DNA of 64,000 nt, from contig CAWAXG010000075.1 of the NCBI GenBank assembly GCA_963785755.1, positions 248,001 through 312,000 of the forward strand. Reading direction: 5' to 3'. The notes beneath the pieces were generated by a model. It saw only the letters and a list, made by a program, of their open reading frames with translations, was not told the origin of the DNA and did not search any database. The first letter of the stretch is position 1. Each line of letters opens with the position of its first letter. The translations under genes and the position numbers were made by a program. This DNA is from JACCXG01 sp963785755. GTDB lineage: Bacteria > Acidobacteriota > Vicinamibacteria > Vicinamibacterales > 2-12-FULL-66-21. Of this stretch, positions 54,481 to 63,925 are shown piece after piece.

Positions 54481-55466
54481 CCAGCATCAGCGTCGTCATC
54501 GCCACTTACAATCGCGCATCGCTGCTCGGAGCTACCCTCGACCAACTCAGCCGGCAAGCCTACGAACCCGGCGACGAAGTCATCGTTGTGGATAACGGCA
54601 GCAGCGATGCGACGCCGCAAGTGATCGCCCAGGCCGCGCAACGATTTCCCGTCCGTCTTCTGGCTATGCATGAGACGAGGAATGGCAAGGGACCGGCGCT
54701 CAACGCGGGCATCCGCGGCGCGCACGGATCGATTCTCGCCTTGACTGACGACGACGTCCTGGTGGCGGATGACTGGATCCCGACCATCCGTGAAATATTC
54801 ACCGATCCATCGATCGCGCTCGTCGGCGGCCGTGTCGAGCCCAATTGGGAGCGCCCCGCGCCACGCTGGCTGCGCATCGAGCGCAATGGTCACTTCACCG
54901 AAATGGCTTCACCGCTCGGACTCCAGGATTACGGTCCAAGCGCCCAGCCACTCGGGGAACGGACCGCGATTGGCGCAAACATCGCGGTACGACGAACCGT
55001 GTGCGAACATGTGGGCGGAGTGTCCACGCGGCTCGCACCGCAAAGCGGCACACTGATCAGGGCTGAAGATCATGAGTTCTGCGTTCGCGTCCGCGCCGCC
55101 GGGTATCGTTGCGAGTACCGCCCCCAGCTGCGCGTCAAACATTGGGTACCTGTTTCGAGGGCGAATTTCGGATACTTCCTACGGTGGTTCTTCTGGTCGG
55201 GTGTGGCTCACGCATTCCTGGGATCCGACGATCCACTCAGGGACAACGGCACGCGCCGAGCGATACCGTTCTACTTCGTGCAGAACTTCTTCAGGACATC
55301 ACTGAGAGCCGTCTACGAGTTGGCGAAGGGAAGCAGTGCAAAGGCGGCAGCGGCAGCGACCCAGGCAGCCTTCGCTCTCGGCTACGTGGCGCAATGCAAG
55401 GCACGCTGGAGCCTCCCTCAACCCAAGCGTCCCCCGACAGCGCTCTCGGCGTCTTCGTCGACGTGA
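54477..55466 (+). CDS. GT2 glycosyltransferase
   Basis: 329 residues from ATG 54477 (ATGA overlap with the ligase). Compact GT-A enzyme: MTSISVVIATYNRASLLGAT, VIVVDNGSSDATPQVI, GSILALTDDDVLVADDWIPT (DDD metal site), WLRIERNGHFTEMAS and GEDHEFCVRVRAAGYRCEYR-like acceptor region (LIRAEDHEFCVRVRAAGYRC). A C-terminal basic region (FFRTSLRAVYELAKGSSAKA) may touch the membrane. The last gene of the rightward EPS operon; its 3' end is overlapped by the convergent beta-helix frame. Confidence 0.88.
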   Translation: MTSISVVIATYNRASLLGATLDQLSRQAYEPGDEVIVVDNGSSDATPQVIAQAAQRFPVRLLAMHETRNGKGPALNAGIRGAHGSILALTDDDVLVADDWIPTIREIFTDPSIALVGGRVEPNWERPAPRWLRIERNGHFTEMASPLGLQDYGPSAQPLGERTAIGANIAVRRTVCEHVGGVSTRLAPQSGTLIRAEDHEFCVRVRAAGYRCEYRPQLRVKHWVPVSRANFGYFLRWFFWSGVAHAFLGSDDPLRDNGTRRAIPFYFVQNFFRTSLRAVYELAKGSSAKAAAAATQAAFALGYVAQCKARWSLPQPKRPPTALSASSST

Positions 55467-57002
55467 GACACCCGGACCCACGATGGATGTCAAGCTGGCT
55501 GCCGGAAAACACTGCATGAACGGAACAGGCAGAGGGGTGAAAGGACAATTCCTCTGTCCTCCCTCGGTGGCAGCCGCTAGTCGTCCGAGGTTATCCCCAT
55601 CGCTACCCGCCCGACGATACTTGCTGCCTGCGACGAGCGTGTAGTCGGCGTTGAACTGAGCCTCGTGTTCTGAGCGGGAGGGGTACCAGTTCGTGCCGGG
55701 ATAACTCGCCTGACCCTCCTTGTTGGCAAGCACGTTGTGAGACCACGTCTGCTGTCGGGTCAGGTTGTTCAGCGCCGTCGCGCCCAGCCCGGCGCCCTCG
55801 TCACCGAAGACGCCGTACTGATTGTGGTAGGCGAGGTTGTTGCGGAACGTGAGGCTGCGGATGGCGTACTGCGCGGCGCGGGGCGATCCGCCGGCGGGCC
55901 AGATCCTGCCCTTGTACAGGGTCATCAGCATCGGGCCGCTGTTACGAACGGTATTGTGTTCGATGATCACGTCGCCGACCTCTCCGCCTGCGATCAGGAA
56001 ATTGCCGCTGCAGATGAAGAGGTTGTGGCGCATGGCGATGTTAGTGGCCTGTCCCGAAGGGTCGCCATCGTTGACGCCGAGCAGGTTCACCCCATGTTCC
56101 GTGCCACGCACGACGTTGTTGACGAACACGACATTCTCCACTACCGCCCAGGGTGAGCCACCGTCGTCGTTGCGCGTCGTAAAGAGGATCGCGTAACCAT
56201 TCTGGGCATCAGCCCAATTGTTTTCCATCAGGTTGTTGCGCACCGTGACCCGTTTGGCCGATTTCAACTCGAAGAGGTTCTTGACGCCTCGCCCGGTGTT
56301 CCGCCATTCCGGTCGTTTCGTCAGGTGATTGTTCTCGACGACGATGTCGGCAGGCACGTGTGCCGGCGAGGAGCTGTTGGCGCCGCCGAACAGGACGTTG
56401 ATCGAAGCCGCCTCGATGTAATTGTCGCGAATCGTGAACGGGCCGGGCCCATCCCAGGCAACGAACCCATGGCTCTCGGTTCCCCTCTGGTAGATGTTCG
56501 CGATATGAGATCGAGTCAGCACGATCTGGCTGCCATTGCCCGCGATGGCGTTCTTCTGGCCGTCAGGCCCGCCGACAATCAGCACTCGATCGAACGTGAT
56601 GTTGGCCGCGTCGGAATGCGTGTAGATGACGTTGTACAGCCCGCGGGTATTGGGCAGGAACTGGATACCGTCGAACTTCCAGTTCTTGGCGCCGTCTCCC
56701 TCGAGTGCCGGAGCGGCGGAACCGGACGCGATCTTCGGCATCAGCGCCGCGTCCGCTGACGCGATACGGCGCGCCGGCAGGGTGGCCGAGGTCCGGACGG
56801 TTATCACCGGACCTGTTGGCTTTTTCGGTAACTTGAAGTTGCCGGTGAACGTCGCGCCCGCTTCCAACACGACCTCGTCACCGGGTTGTGCCGCATCGAG
56901 TGCCGCCTGCAGATCTCCACCGGCGGCGACGTGGCGCACGGTCGCGGCACTCACCGGCGACGCCGCTAACATCACCAGGACTGCGAGACGAACAGTCACC
57001 AT
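55299..57002 (-). CDS. Secreted right-handed beta-helix protein (pectate-lyase-like fold), 3' end uncertain
   Basis: 567-codon frame. A signal peptide (VRLAVLVMLAASPVSAATVR) is followed by the beta-helix entry (GDLQAALDAAQPGDEVVLEA) and Asn-rich coils (NNHLTKRPEWRNTG, VTVRNNLMENNWADAQNGYA, VVFVNNVVRGTEHGVNLLGV, IEHNTVRNSGPMLMTLYKGR). The recognisable protein ends near 55590 (TLVAGSKYRRAGSDGDNLGR). The next 90 codons are Arg/Cys-rich sequence lying antisense to the GT2 gene, so the native stop has probably been lost. In EPS operons such proteins act as polysaccharide lyases, epimerases or surface binders. Confidence 0.75.
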   Translation of the reverse strand: MVTVRLAVLVMLAASPVSAATVRHVAAGGDLQAALDAAQPGDEVVLEAGATFTGNFKLPKKPTGPVITVRTSATLPARRIASADAALMPKIASGSAAPALEGDGAKNWKFDGIQFLPNTRGLYNVIYTHSDAANITFDRVLIVGGPDGQKNAIAGNGSQIVLTRSHIANIYQRGTESHGFVAWDGPGPFTIRDNYIEAASINVLFGGANSSSPAHVPADIVVENNHLTKRPEWRNTGRGVKNLFELKSAKRVTVRNNLMENNWADAQNGYAILFTTRNDDGGSPWAVVENVVFVNNVVRGTEHGVNLLGVNDGDPSGQATNIAMRHNLFICSGNFLIAGGEVGDVIIEHNTVRNSGPMLMTLYKGRIWPAGGSPRAAQYAIRSLTFRNNLAYHNQYGVFGDEGAGLGATALNNLTRQQTWSHNVLANKEGQASYPGTNWYPSRSEHEAQFNADYTLVAGSKYRRAGSDGDNLGRLAAATEGGQRNCPFTPLPVPFMQCFPAASLTSIVGPGVSRRRRRRERCRGTLGLREAPACLALRHVAESEGCLGRCRCRLCTASLRQLVDGSQ

Positions 57003-57291
57003 GCCACCTGGCCAATAACGGCTTCATGGCATCTGACTGTACTGCCGACCTTGTCGATGAGGGCAATGGTCGCGGGGTGGGCGCCGCGCGGCAGCGAGCT
57101 GATCGCGAGCTCGACCGCCATCGGCAATGATGCGCCTGAGCCTCGAAGGCCCTGGCCAGACGCGCTTCGCCGACGCGATGCGAGTTCCGGCGCGGCTTCG
57201 GAGCGGGAGTTCATAAGCTTCGATCTGTCGTATGCAAGTGAGGAACACCTGCAGGTTTGGTGCACAACGGAGACTCCGGCCATCACATCGA
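57003..57291. other. Intergenic, nothing identified
   Basis: About 290 bases between the beta-helix gene and the membrane-protein remnant, all read leftward. No gene and no clear terminator or promoter was recognised. Confidence 0.5.
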
Positions 57292-58023
57292 TCATCCGTC
57301 GCCCGACTCGACCCACCACAGCTCCCTTCCATCCGGAAAATGCTCGCGGCGGCGGATCGGGAGCAGAGCTTCGATTAGTTGTCGCTCGCCAGCTGTGGCG
57401 TGTTGATGCACCACGATCGCTCGTATGTTGTAGCGCCGAAAGTACCTCGTCGCTTCCTCTTTCGAGATCCGCACGTTTTCCGCATCTGGGGCGATCAGGG
57501 CGCCGATGAGCGGCGCTCCGAGGATAGCCGCCCAGCGATCCGCGGAGAGCCTCGATGCCATTCCGCCGATGATCGGCTTGTGGTGCACCGATTGGGCCAG
57601 CAACTCCAGCGAATTTGGCCTTCCCATGACACGCCGGCCGTCCCGCGCGCCGACGGGCACATCCACCACCGCGAATGAACCAGGTTCACGGGCGAGTCGA
57701 TGATACACGCCGGGAACTCCCGTGGCGAGGAGCGGAAGGCCGGCCCAGTACTCGAGCGCGACCGCCGCCACCAGTGTCGCTCGCCACCTGCGACGCGCAA
57801 TCCGATCCCAGCCCGCGGCTGCAAGGACCGCGACGCCCATCATTGCAACGACCATTTGCCGGCCCGGGGCTCGCGCCAGGCGCACGATCGGCACGTGGGC
57901 AAGAAGCGCCGCCGGCAGCGGCAGACCAGTGGGATTGCCGCGGACCTTGAGCTCCGAACCCAGCGACAGGACGAGAAAGGACGCGGCGATCGCGAATGCG
58001 AGCCGACCACCGAAGACAGGTAG
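57292..58023 (-). pseudogene. C-terminal remnant of a polytopic GT-C/YfhO-like membrane protein
   Basis: Open from just after a TGA near 58035 to the stop at 57292, without a start codon at the left of the conserved part. Before the first Met at 57894 the frame already reads LPVFGGRLAFAIAASFLVLS and GNPTGLPLPAALLAHVPIVR, then LARAPGRQMVVAMMGVAVLA, WRATLVAAVALEYWAGLPLL, FAVVDVPVGARDGRRVMG and a soluble end (LIAPDAENVRISKEEATRYF, FPDGRELWWVESGDG). The R-x-P-x-R segment after two helices is typical of large membrane glycosyltransferase-like proteins, whose N-terminal 300-400 residues are missing here. Confidence 0.65.
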
Positions 58024-58035
58024 GTAACACGGCGA

Positions 58036-58955
58036 TCAGACTCGCGCCGCAACCGCCGGGGCTGTGCGTGCGCGGCGCAGTCTTCACGACGTGTCGTACG
58101 GCGCGGCCTGAATACCCACCTGATGAGCGACACGACGACGGACTCCTGGACCGGTTGGCAACAGCAGATCAGTAAAAACACCTCGACGATCATGGACTAT
58201 TGCCCACGCCGAACCACAGAAGGGTTCGACATTCCCTTCGACGTGGCGAGCGAGTGCTGGATGGTCGCGACACCAGCCCTGAGGAGCTGCCTTCACTCTG
58301 CCGACTTACCCGACGCGATGGAGACCGTGGCCGAGCGAGCCGCGGTGCTCTTGTTCCTCTCATATCTGAGTAACGATGAGCCGTACCTCCGGCTGCCCGA
58401 GCCGGAAGAGTCTGAAAGGCGAGCAGCGGTCCGGAAGCTCTATTCCGACGCTGTGCCGCTTCTACCCGTTGACCAGATCGACGCCCGTTCTGCCCCAAAA
58501 CTGGGAGCAGGCGCAACGAAGGTTCGCGGACCGAAGTTTGGTCGCGAAGGATTTCCCACGTGAGCTTGAGCAAGCCGATGCTGGGTCATGGGGCTTGCGA
58601 GCAACTCGTCGCCGAGCGCTTGGTGCGTGCGATCGCCCAGGTGGCGCAGTGAACGCCGTGAGTGTGTGCTTGGAAATGGCTCTGCCTATGCGGCAGACAG
58701 GGACGTTTCGTTCATCGACGCAGGGCGGCCTGTTCCTCGGGGACGCCGTTCGGCGCGCTGCCAGACGTCCTGCGCACGAGGACGTCCGCTGTGTCGAGCG
58801 GCTGGTTCCTGCCCCCATCCCTCCTCGAATCCCCTTCGCAGATCAGAATGCGCAGCTCCGAGCTCGTCGTCGATGGGCTCGTCAAGGGTCGCGTGAGCCT
58901 CAGCAGCACGTTTCCCGCCGATCGCGCTGAACCGACCAGAGGTTAGCGGAGGCAG
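58036..58955. other. Low-information region at the edge of an IS remnant
   Basis: No supported gene. A 146-codon plus-strand frame (58123-58563, MSDTTTDSWTGWQQQISKNT) has acceptable composition but no ribosome site and no recognised family. The right part (58686-58955) is the run-on of the truncated transposase frame and looks unrelated to transposases. Confidence 0.4.
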
Positions 58956-59540
58956 CTGGGCGATCAAGGCCGTGTAGAAGGTCATAAGTCTTCGAAGCCT
59001 GCACACCTCGCCCATGAAGACGTCTGCGCCGCGCAGTGCAGGCCAGTGCGCCTGCACAAACGTTCGCCATGCAATCGGGCGTTGCCGACTTGGAGGTACG
59101 CCGTGGGCCTTCAGGATCCGAGCAATCGTCGACCGGCCAACACCATGCCCGAGGTTCTTCATGGCGCGCTGGATCCGCGTATAGCCCCACGTGTCGTTCT
59201 CGCTGGCCATGCGCAGAATGAGGTCCCGGATGTGTGTTTGGACACGTGGACGGCCGGTTCGCCGCCGTATCTGCGTACACGTGCGACCTGTCAGCTCGCG
59301 GTGCCAACGCAGAATCGTGTCGGCGGTGGCAATGGTCGCCACCTGCACCAGTGCGGCACGTCCCAGTTGGTGTCCCAGCCTCGCCAGACGCCGCCGTTCC
59401 TCATCACTGAGTTGCAGGCGTCTCCCGCGCAGGTGCGCCCGCAACACTCGGTTCTCTTCCCGCAGGAACGCGATGACCTCTTCCTGCTCGCGCAGGATGC
59501 AACCGCACAGGGCCCCGACGAACCACTGGAACGGAAACAC
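58956..59540 (-). pseudogene. Truncated integrase-type (rve) transposase
   Basis: The N-terminal 195 residues match helix-turn-helix plus rve transposases common in Acidobacteria: LREENRVLRAHLRGRRLQLS, LSDEERRRLARLGHQLGRAA, DTILRWHRELTGRTCTQIRR, ASENDTWGYTRIQRAMKNLG, STIARILKAHGVPPS and WRTFVQAHWPALRGADVFMG, the last carrying the first catalytic Asp. The sequence then departs after LMTFYTALIAQ, and the remaining catalytic Asp and Glu are absent, although the frame stays open to 58686. The element is therefore cut through its catalytic core and inactive. Confidence 0.75.
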
Positions 59541-59755
59541 CGCCGCATTCTACGTCAGCCACGTTCGATCCAATTTTGGGACAATACGGGATACAGGAAT
59601 CGGCGGCCGTGTATCAAAGCCGTTCGGGAGGGCTGTCGGGGCGCACAAGCACCCAGGCGCCGTTCAAATGGGCGAAGACCGATGACGAGATCCGACGGCA
59701 TGCGCCGATTCTGTGTTCGTGTTCAGGGTCCACGGTCAGAGAGGAGTCCTCCTAA

Positions 59756-61235
59756 TCACGGATCCAGAGGACTAGCGTTCGCCACCGCATGCTCGACAGC
59801 GCTACGCGTCAATCTCCGCGCCAGAAGTACACCAAGCCCCGCGGCGCACGCCGCCAGAGGAACAACCGACCAAAGGCCGTGTACTCCCAAAAGGAAGGTC
59901 GCGAGGTTCGCCCGTTCAAAATTGCCTGATGCGAACGCGGGATAAATCGCGTCGAGAAGGGGATTCAGCAGATCGGCATCCACTTGAATCAGTACCGTGG
60001 AGATTGCGAGTTGATTCGCCACCGAGATTGTCAGCAGCACCATCCCGATGCGCGGAAACCTTGAAAAACCCAGCGCGACAAGCGGCGCAAGAAGGACGAG
60101 TCCCGGGATGAGGTGTCGTGGACCTGCGCTCCAGCCCCCCCACCATACGTGATAACTGGCGTTAAACAGAAGGCGCAGGGTGAACAAAACGGCTCCAGCA
60201 CCGATCAGCGCTGCAGCTCTCCGCCGGCGGAGGCGCGATTTGTGCGGATCCTCGTCGAGCGGTGTGCGCATCCATCCAGAGCGCCAAATGGCGGTTGCAG
60301 CGCCCGGTAGTGCTAGGAGGAGTACCCGGACAGAAAAAGAAAACACCTCTATAGGGACCCACTGTCAGGCTGAGCAGAGTACGGAGCTTCGGAAGTGCGA
60401 ACAGTCCTCCCTGCGAGGGCTCGAATTCAGGATTCTGGAATGTGTAGGCGGTGAGAAAGGGACCGCCGAATACAGCTGTGTGGTAAGCGGCCAATGCGGC
60501 CGCTGGCAGTAACCCACCAATCACAAACGGCACGATCGCGCGCTGCCGAACGGCGAGCAACGCGGCTCCAACCACCGGAACTGCATGAGCCGCTGAATAG
60601 TCGCACATTACGGCAAAGCCCACGAGAACGCCGGCCAAAGCGTCTCGGACAGGCGACGGCCGCACGGCGAACAGCACGAACAGGGCGGCGATCCCCAGAT
60701 TGGCGGTCAGATTGTGCGCGTAAAAACTGGTCGCATATGGATAATAGGTGGTTCCCAGGCCTATCCCGATAACCGCGAATACGGCCGAACGGCCGCCGAA
60801 TCCACTCGCAACCAGCAGGCGAAGGAGCAGCACCATCGCGAGCGCGGAGACGAACCCGTTCACAATCCAGTTGGCAACGACGATGTTCCGCCGGAACCAT
60901 TCGCCCCGAAGCGGGTCGATGCCGGCCGCCGACTCGAGGTAGAAGAGCACCGCCCACACGGGCACGACGGCAAAGGCAGCACCAGGGGCCTTCGCCGAAT
61001 AGAAGCGGCCATCAGGCGTACGTGCCCAGTCAATGGTGTTAGGCCCATCCGGAGGCTGCATGAACGCATCGATCGAGTGGGTCCTGTACGCGATGATGGA
61101 GGCGGCATGGTCCATGTGGGCGTACACATTCACGCCGGGGTGCATTTCGATTGGATAGACATAACAGAGCAGCAGAAGCAGAAAGACTAGATGGCAAGTT
61201 CCTTTCGGCAGGGGGGCTGTTGCGTGGTGCTGCAC
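59756..61235 (-). pseudogene. Polytopic membrane glycosyltransferase-like protein, single frameshift
   Basis: N-terminal part from GTG 61235: CHLVFLLLLLCYVYPIEMHP, WARTPDGRFYSAKAPGAAFA, GLGTTYYPYATSFYAHNLTA, LAGVLVGFAVMCDYSAAHAV, RTLLSLTVGPYRGVFFFCP. The C-terminal part continues in the next frame: VLLLALPGAATAIWRSGW, FNASYHVWWGGWSAGPRHLI, PGLVLLAPLVALGFSRF, to the stop at 59756. Deleting one base of the CCC run at 60325-60327 gives a continuous protein of about 493 residues (GVFFFCPVLLLALPG). The family is an uncharacterised membrane protein resembling GT-C enzymes. The preserved reading on both sides suggests a recent mutation or a sequence error. Confidence 0.75.
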
Positions 61236-61433
61236 AGCCTCGATTTAAGCGAGAGCGTCCAGCAATTGCAACCGCTAAGCTTCGAGCAGGGTCGCGGCGG
61301 ATGCGGCTTTCAAGCTGATCAGCCAGTTCCGGCCGTGACCACCCGCGTCGTTTTGAGCACGCGCTGTCCTCTGAGGGAGTCCTCAACGATCCGAGACGCA
61401 TGGACGTGCAGTTGACCGTGCGCTTGCAAGAAC
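61236..61433. other. Intergenic, nothing identified
   Basis: About 200 bases upstream of the leftward membrane-protein gene; no feature recognised. Confidence 0.4.
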
Positions 61434-61725
61434 TTGCAAGACGATTTTCAATGTGCTGACCTTCGTCAGCGTCTCGTCGGCGCGAGACGCTTCAGCTCGG
61501 TCGGAGGCGGCAGTCCGGCGAGCCTCAACGATGACTTTCCCGCGTTGTGGGATGCCGTACGCGATGGCGATCCGATTCGCCCGTATTTTGTCCTTAGTCC
61601 GCGTGGCGTGATGTACCTCGCGACGCAGCGCACGAGCGATCGCAGGCGGTGTTTCCGACGATCGGGCCGACCGGCGGCTCCCTCTTCAACGTGCCAGCGT
61701 TGACGTCACGCGCGGCTGGTGCGCA
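61434..61725 (+). pseudogene. Possible phage capsid-like fragment
   Basis: The frame at 61434-61703 contains ASLNDDFPALWDAVRDGDPI and RPYFVLSPRGVMYLATQRTS; a shift near 61640 continues as AVFPTIGPTGGSLFNVPALT-SRAAG. The order (aromatic-V-L-S-P-R, then FPxIGxxGGxLxxxPxxTS) resembles the C-terminal half of HK97-type major capsid proteins. It is short, frameshifted and without start signals. A prophage remnant is possible; chance resemblance is not excluded. Confidence 0.35.
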
Positions 61726-62252
61726 TGAGATGGCGTCCTAAGAACCGATACTGAATGTCGTCCGGAAGCCTCGGTAGCGCGGCCAGAATGTTGGGCGGCA
61801 CTGTCGAGAGCGACTTTTCGTCCGGATATGTGCCGTTAATCTGATTCGGAGAATTCCCCGGGGTTGTCGTCCATGATGGCCGTCCAGGTGTTGGCGTTCA
61901 TTTCCAGGATCAAGGGCTTCCTGAACTCAACCCTGATGGTCGGCGTGAACATGTCCCCTTCTTTTGCTCCAGCGCGTGCTACGCGGATCCTTTTTGCGAG
62001 AGCGCATACGGCCCTCCTGATCTCTGCTGGATCATCTGTGACGGTCAAAGGAGGCAGTCCTTTCTCCAGCTCGCTGCGAAGCTCGGAATAATCCCAAACC
62101 CGCGCGCTGAAGTCAGCCACAATGTAGCCTCATACCTGCACTGTGAAGTCCGGAGTGTCACGAGTCTGATTCGTGGTTGCCGGCTGCGCGTAGCACACCG
62201 AAGCCACCGAAACCATCAGGACAACTGCAACTGAGGTGAGCCTCAGTCTCAT
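61706..62252 (-). pseudogene. Small exported hypothetical protein, broken by an in-frame TGA and a frameshift
   Basis: The real start is ATG 62252: a signal peptide (RLRLTSVAVVLMVSVASVCY-A) then TRDTPDFTVQV, a TGA at 62128-62130, and in the same frame GYIVADFSARVWDYSELRSE, LEKGLPPLTVTDDPAEIRRA, EGDMFTPTIRVEFRKPLILE and IMDDNPGEF. A one-base insertion near 61847 shifts the frame; the rest is NQINGTYPDEKSLSTVPPNI, LAALPRLPDDIQYRFLGRH to the stop at 61706. This is a recurrent acidobacterial secreted family of unknown function, about 180 residues when intact. TGG to TGA (Trp to stop) would explain the nonsense codon. Confidence 0.7.
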
Positions 62253-62891
62253 AGTGTGTCAGTAGGGGCAACTTCTGCGCCACTCAGAGAGCCGGGAAAA
62301 TGGGCTGGAAATAACCGGCCTGATTTCATTCTGAGATGTTCGTATCGTTCTGAAAGGCTGTCGACGCTCGAGAGGGGCAGAAGCGATCCTGACCGATCGA
62401 TTACGATAGGCGACTCCGATGCGGCTTGTGGCCGCTATGGCCGAAGCCGGAATACGCGTCTCGGTGAAATGGGCACACCGCGCCCTCGTATCGCTTGCAG
62501 AACCCCACAATGAGGCCCCCTGCCACAAGATTCACGGTCTGGGCTCCAACAAAGACCGCATCACCAATCATCGCTGCGTGAATCAGGAAGAGCATGAGGC
62601 CGTGGCCGAACGAGCGATCGCGCTCTACAACGCCGCACACCCTGAGTCGTGGGCCTCCGATCGGACGTACGGCAGTCCCGCCGAGCAATGGGCCACTGAC
62701 AGATCGTGGCGCCGCGGCGCAGTGCAGCAGGCGATCAGGCACGAGCAGGCGGGCAATCCGGTTTACCAGTATCAGTTCAGCCCCCCTGATCAACACCAGG
62801 TAATGGACACGGCGTCCAGACGCCATTGAGGAAATCGTCGGGTTGCTGGGTAACCTATAGCTCTACGCTCACCCGAAAACCGGAGGCTCTG
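62253..62891. other. Intergenic region with two opposed weak ORFs
   Basis: Frames of about 140 codons run on both strands over 62401-62829. Neither has a good ribosome site or a family I recognise, and they exclude each other. No gene is called. Confidence 0.4.
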
Positions 62892-63089
62892 GTGGTCAGC
62901 CGAATCGTCATCGTGGGAGCAGTTATCGCGGCGGCGCTTCTGTTGTTGGCGCCATTCTCTGTCCCCACTTGGGCCGTGGTCGCCTTCGTCCTCGTCGTCT
63001 TCCCATTGGGTATTGCGGTGAGCGCGAGACGGATGCGCCAAGAGCGCCGTCTGGCGCGAACGCTCTGGCAAGCCCTGACGGGAAGATAG
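62892..63089 (+). CDS. Small two-helix membrane protein
   Basis: 65 residues from GTG 62892, fixed by GGAGG five bases upstream. Two adjacent hydrophobic helices (SRIVIVGAVIAAALLLLAPF and WAVVAFVLVVFPLGIAVSA) are followed by a strongly basic tail (RRMRQERRLARTLWQALTG). Function unknown. It lies in the degraded region near the right edge but appears intact. Confidence 0.55.
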   Translation: MVSRIVIVGAVIAAALLLLAPFSVPTWAVVAFVLVVFPLGIAVSARRMRQERRLARTLWQALTGR

Positions 63090-63284
63090 CTGGAGTATTG
63101 AGGGAATCGTCGTCTATTGGAGGGCTAAGAGGATGGAGGTACGTCATTGGGCTGACGACGATTGCGGCGCTCCTCCTGATGTCCTTCGCGTGGCATCGGC
63201 ATTTCGGTGGCGCACGTCTGTTCCGGTTCGTCCGCCGCACGTTGGCAGGACGTTACAAGTCAAACTGATGACCCACTACCCGGC

Positions 63285-63840
63285 GCCGCGGCCGCAGCAA
63301 GGTCGACCGACCGTCTGGGCACCGAGCTCCGTCCGCCCGGTGCTTCTCCGGTCGCTCTACTGCGGCGAGATCGTCTGGAACCAATCGCAGAAGCGTGACC
63401 GCTTGGGGCAATCGGGCCGGTCGGCCCGAAGCGACGAGGCCTGGGTATCGGTCGCGGCGCCGGCCCTGCGCATCATCTCGGACGAGCTCTGGACGGCCGC
63501 CCAGCGCGAACGCGAGCGGCGCGAATCGCGATATGCGGCCGGCGAACGCAGCCATCGAGAATCACGCTATCTCCTGTCTGGGCTCGCGCGGTGCGCGCAG
63601 TGTGGAGGCGGTTTCGCGTCACACCAACGGAGTCACGGCAGTCCTGGCAAGAGAACACTTCCTGTTTTACGGCTGCTTCGCACTGGAAACGCGGGCCGGA
63701 GATCTGCTCCAACAACCTTCGTCGGCCGCATGGACAGCCATCCATCACGGGCATGTACAGGTCGAGCAACTCGACACACGGTGTGCCTTCCGCCATTCTG
63801 ACGAGTCCTTCGCGGCCATTGCACGCACACATCGTTTCGT
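63285..63840 (+). pseudogene. Large serine recombinase remnant (recombinase and zinc-ribbon part)
   Basis: One frame gives TVWAPSSVRPVLLRSLYCGE, IVWNQSQKRDRLGQSGRSAR, PALRIISDELWTAAQRERER and RYLLSGLARCAQCGGGFASH: the Recombinase domain and first half of the Zn beta-ribbon of large serine recombinases. The second cysteine pair follows in other frames (YGCFA near 63672, then ASHWKRGPEICSNNLRRP). The N-terminal resolvase domain with the catalytic Ser is absent. It is a truncated, frameshifted relic of an integrase, consistent with past integration of a mobile element. Confidence 0.7.
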
Positions 63841-63925
63841 ACCGTTGGCTGCTAGCCTAGGAGCGTGACCGAGTAATCGCCAAAAGTGATTGCGAACGGT
63901 CCGGAATCGTCCTACGCTCGCGGCG

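Noticed and set aside
58123..58563. 146-codon plus-strand ORF
   Set aside because: Composition is acceptable, but there is no ribosome site or known family and it lies in a decayed region; left uncalled.
62401..62829. Overlapping 140-codon frames on opposite strands
   Set aside because: Neither has a ribosome site, motif or convincing composition.
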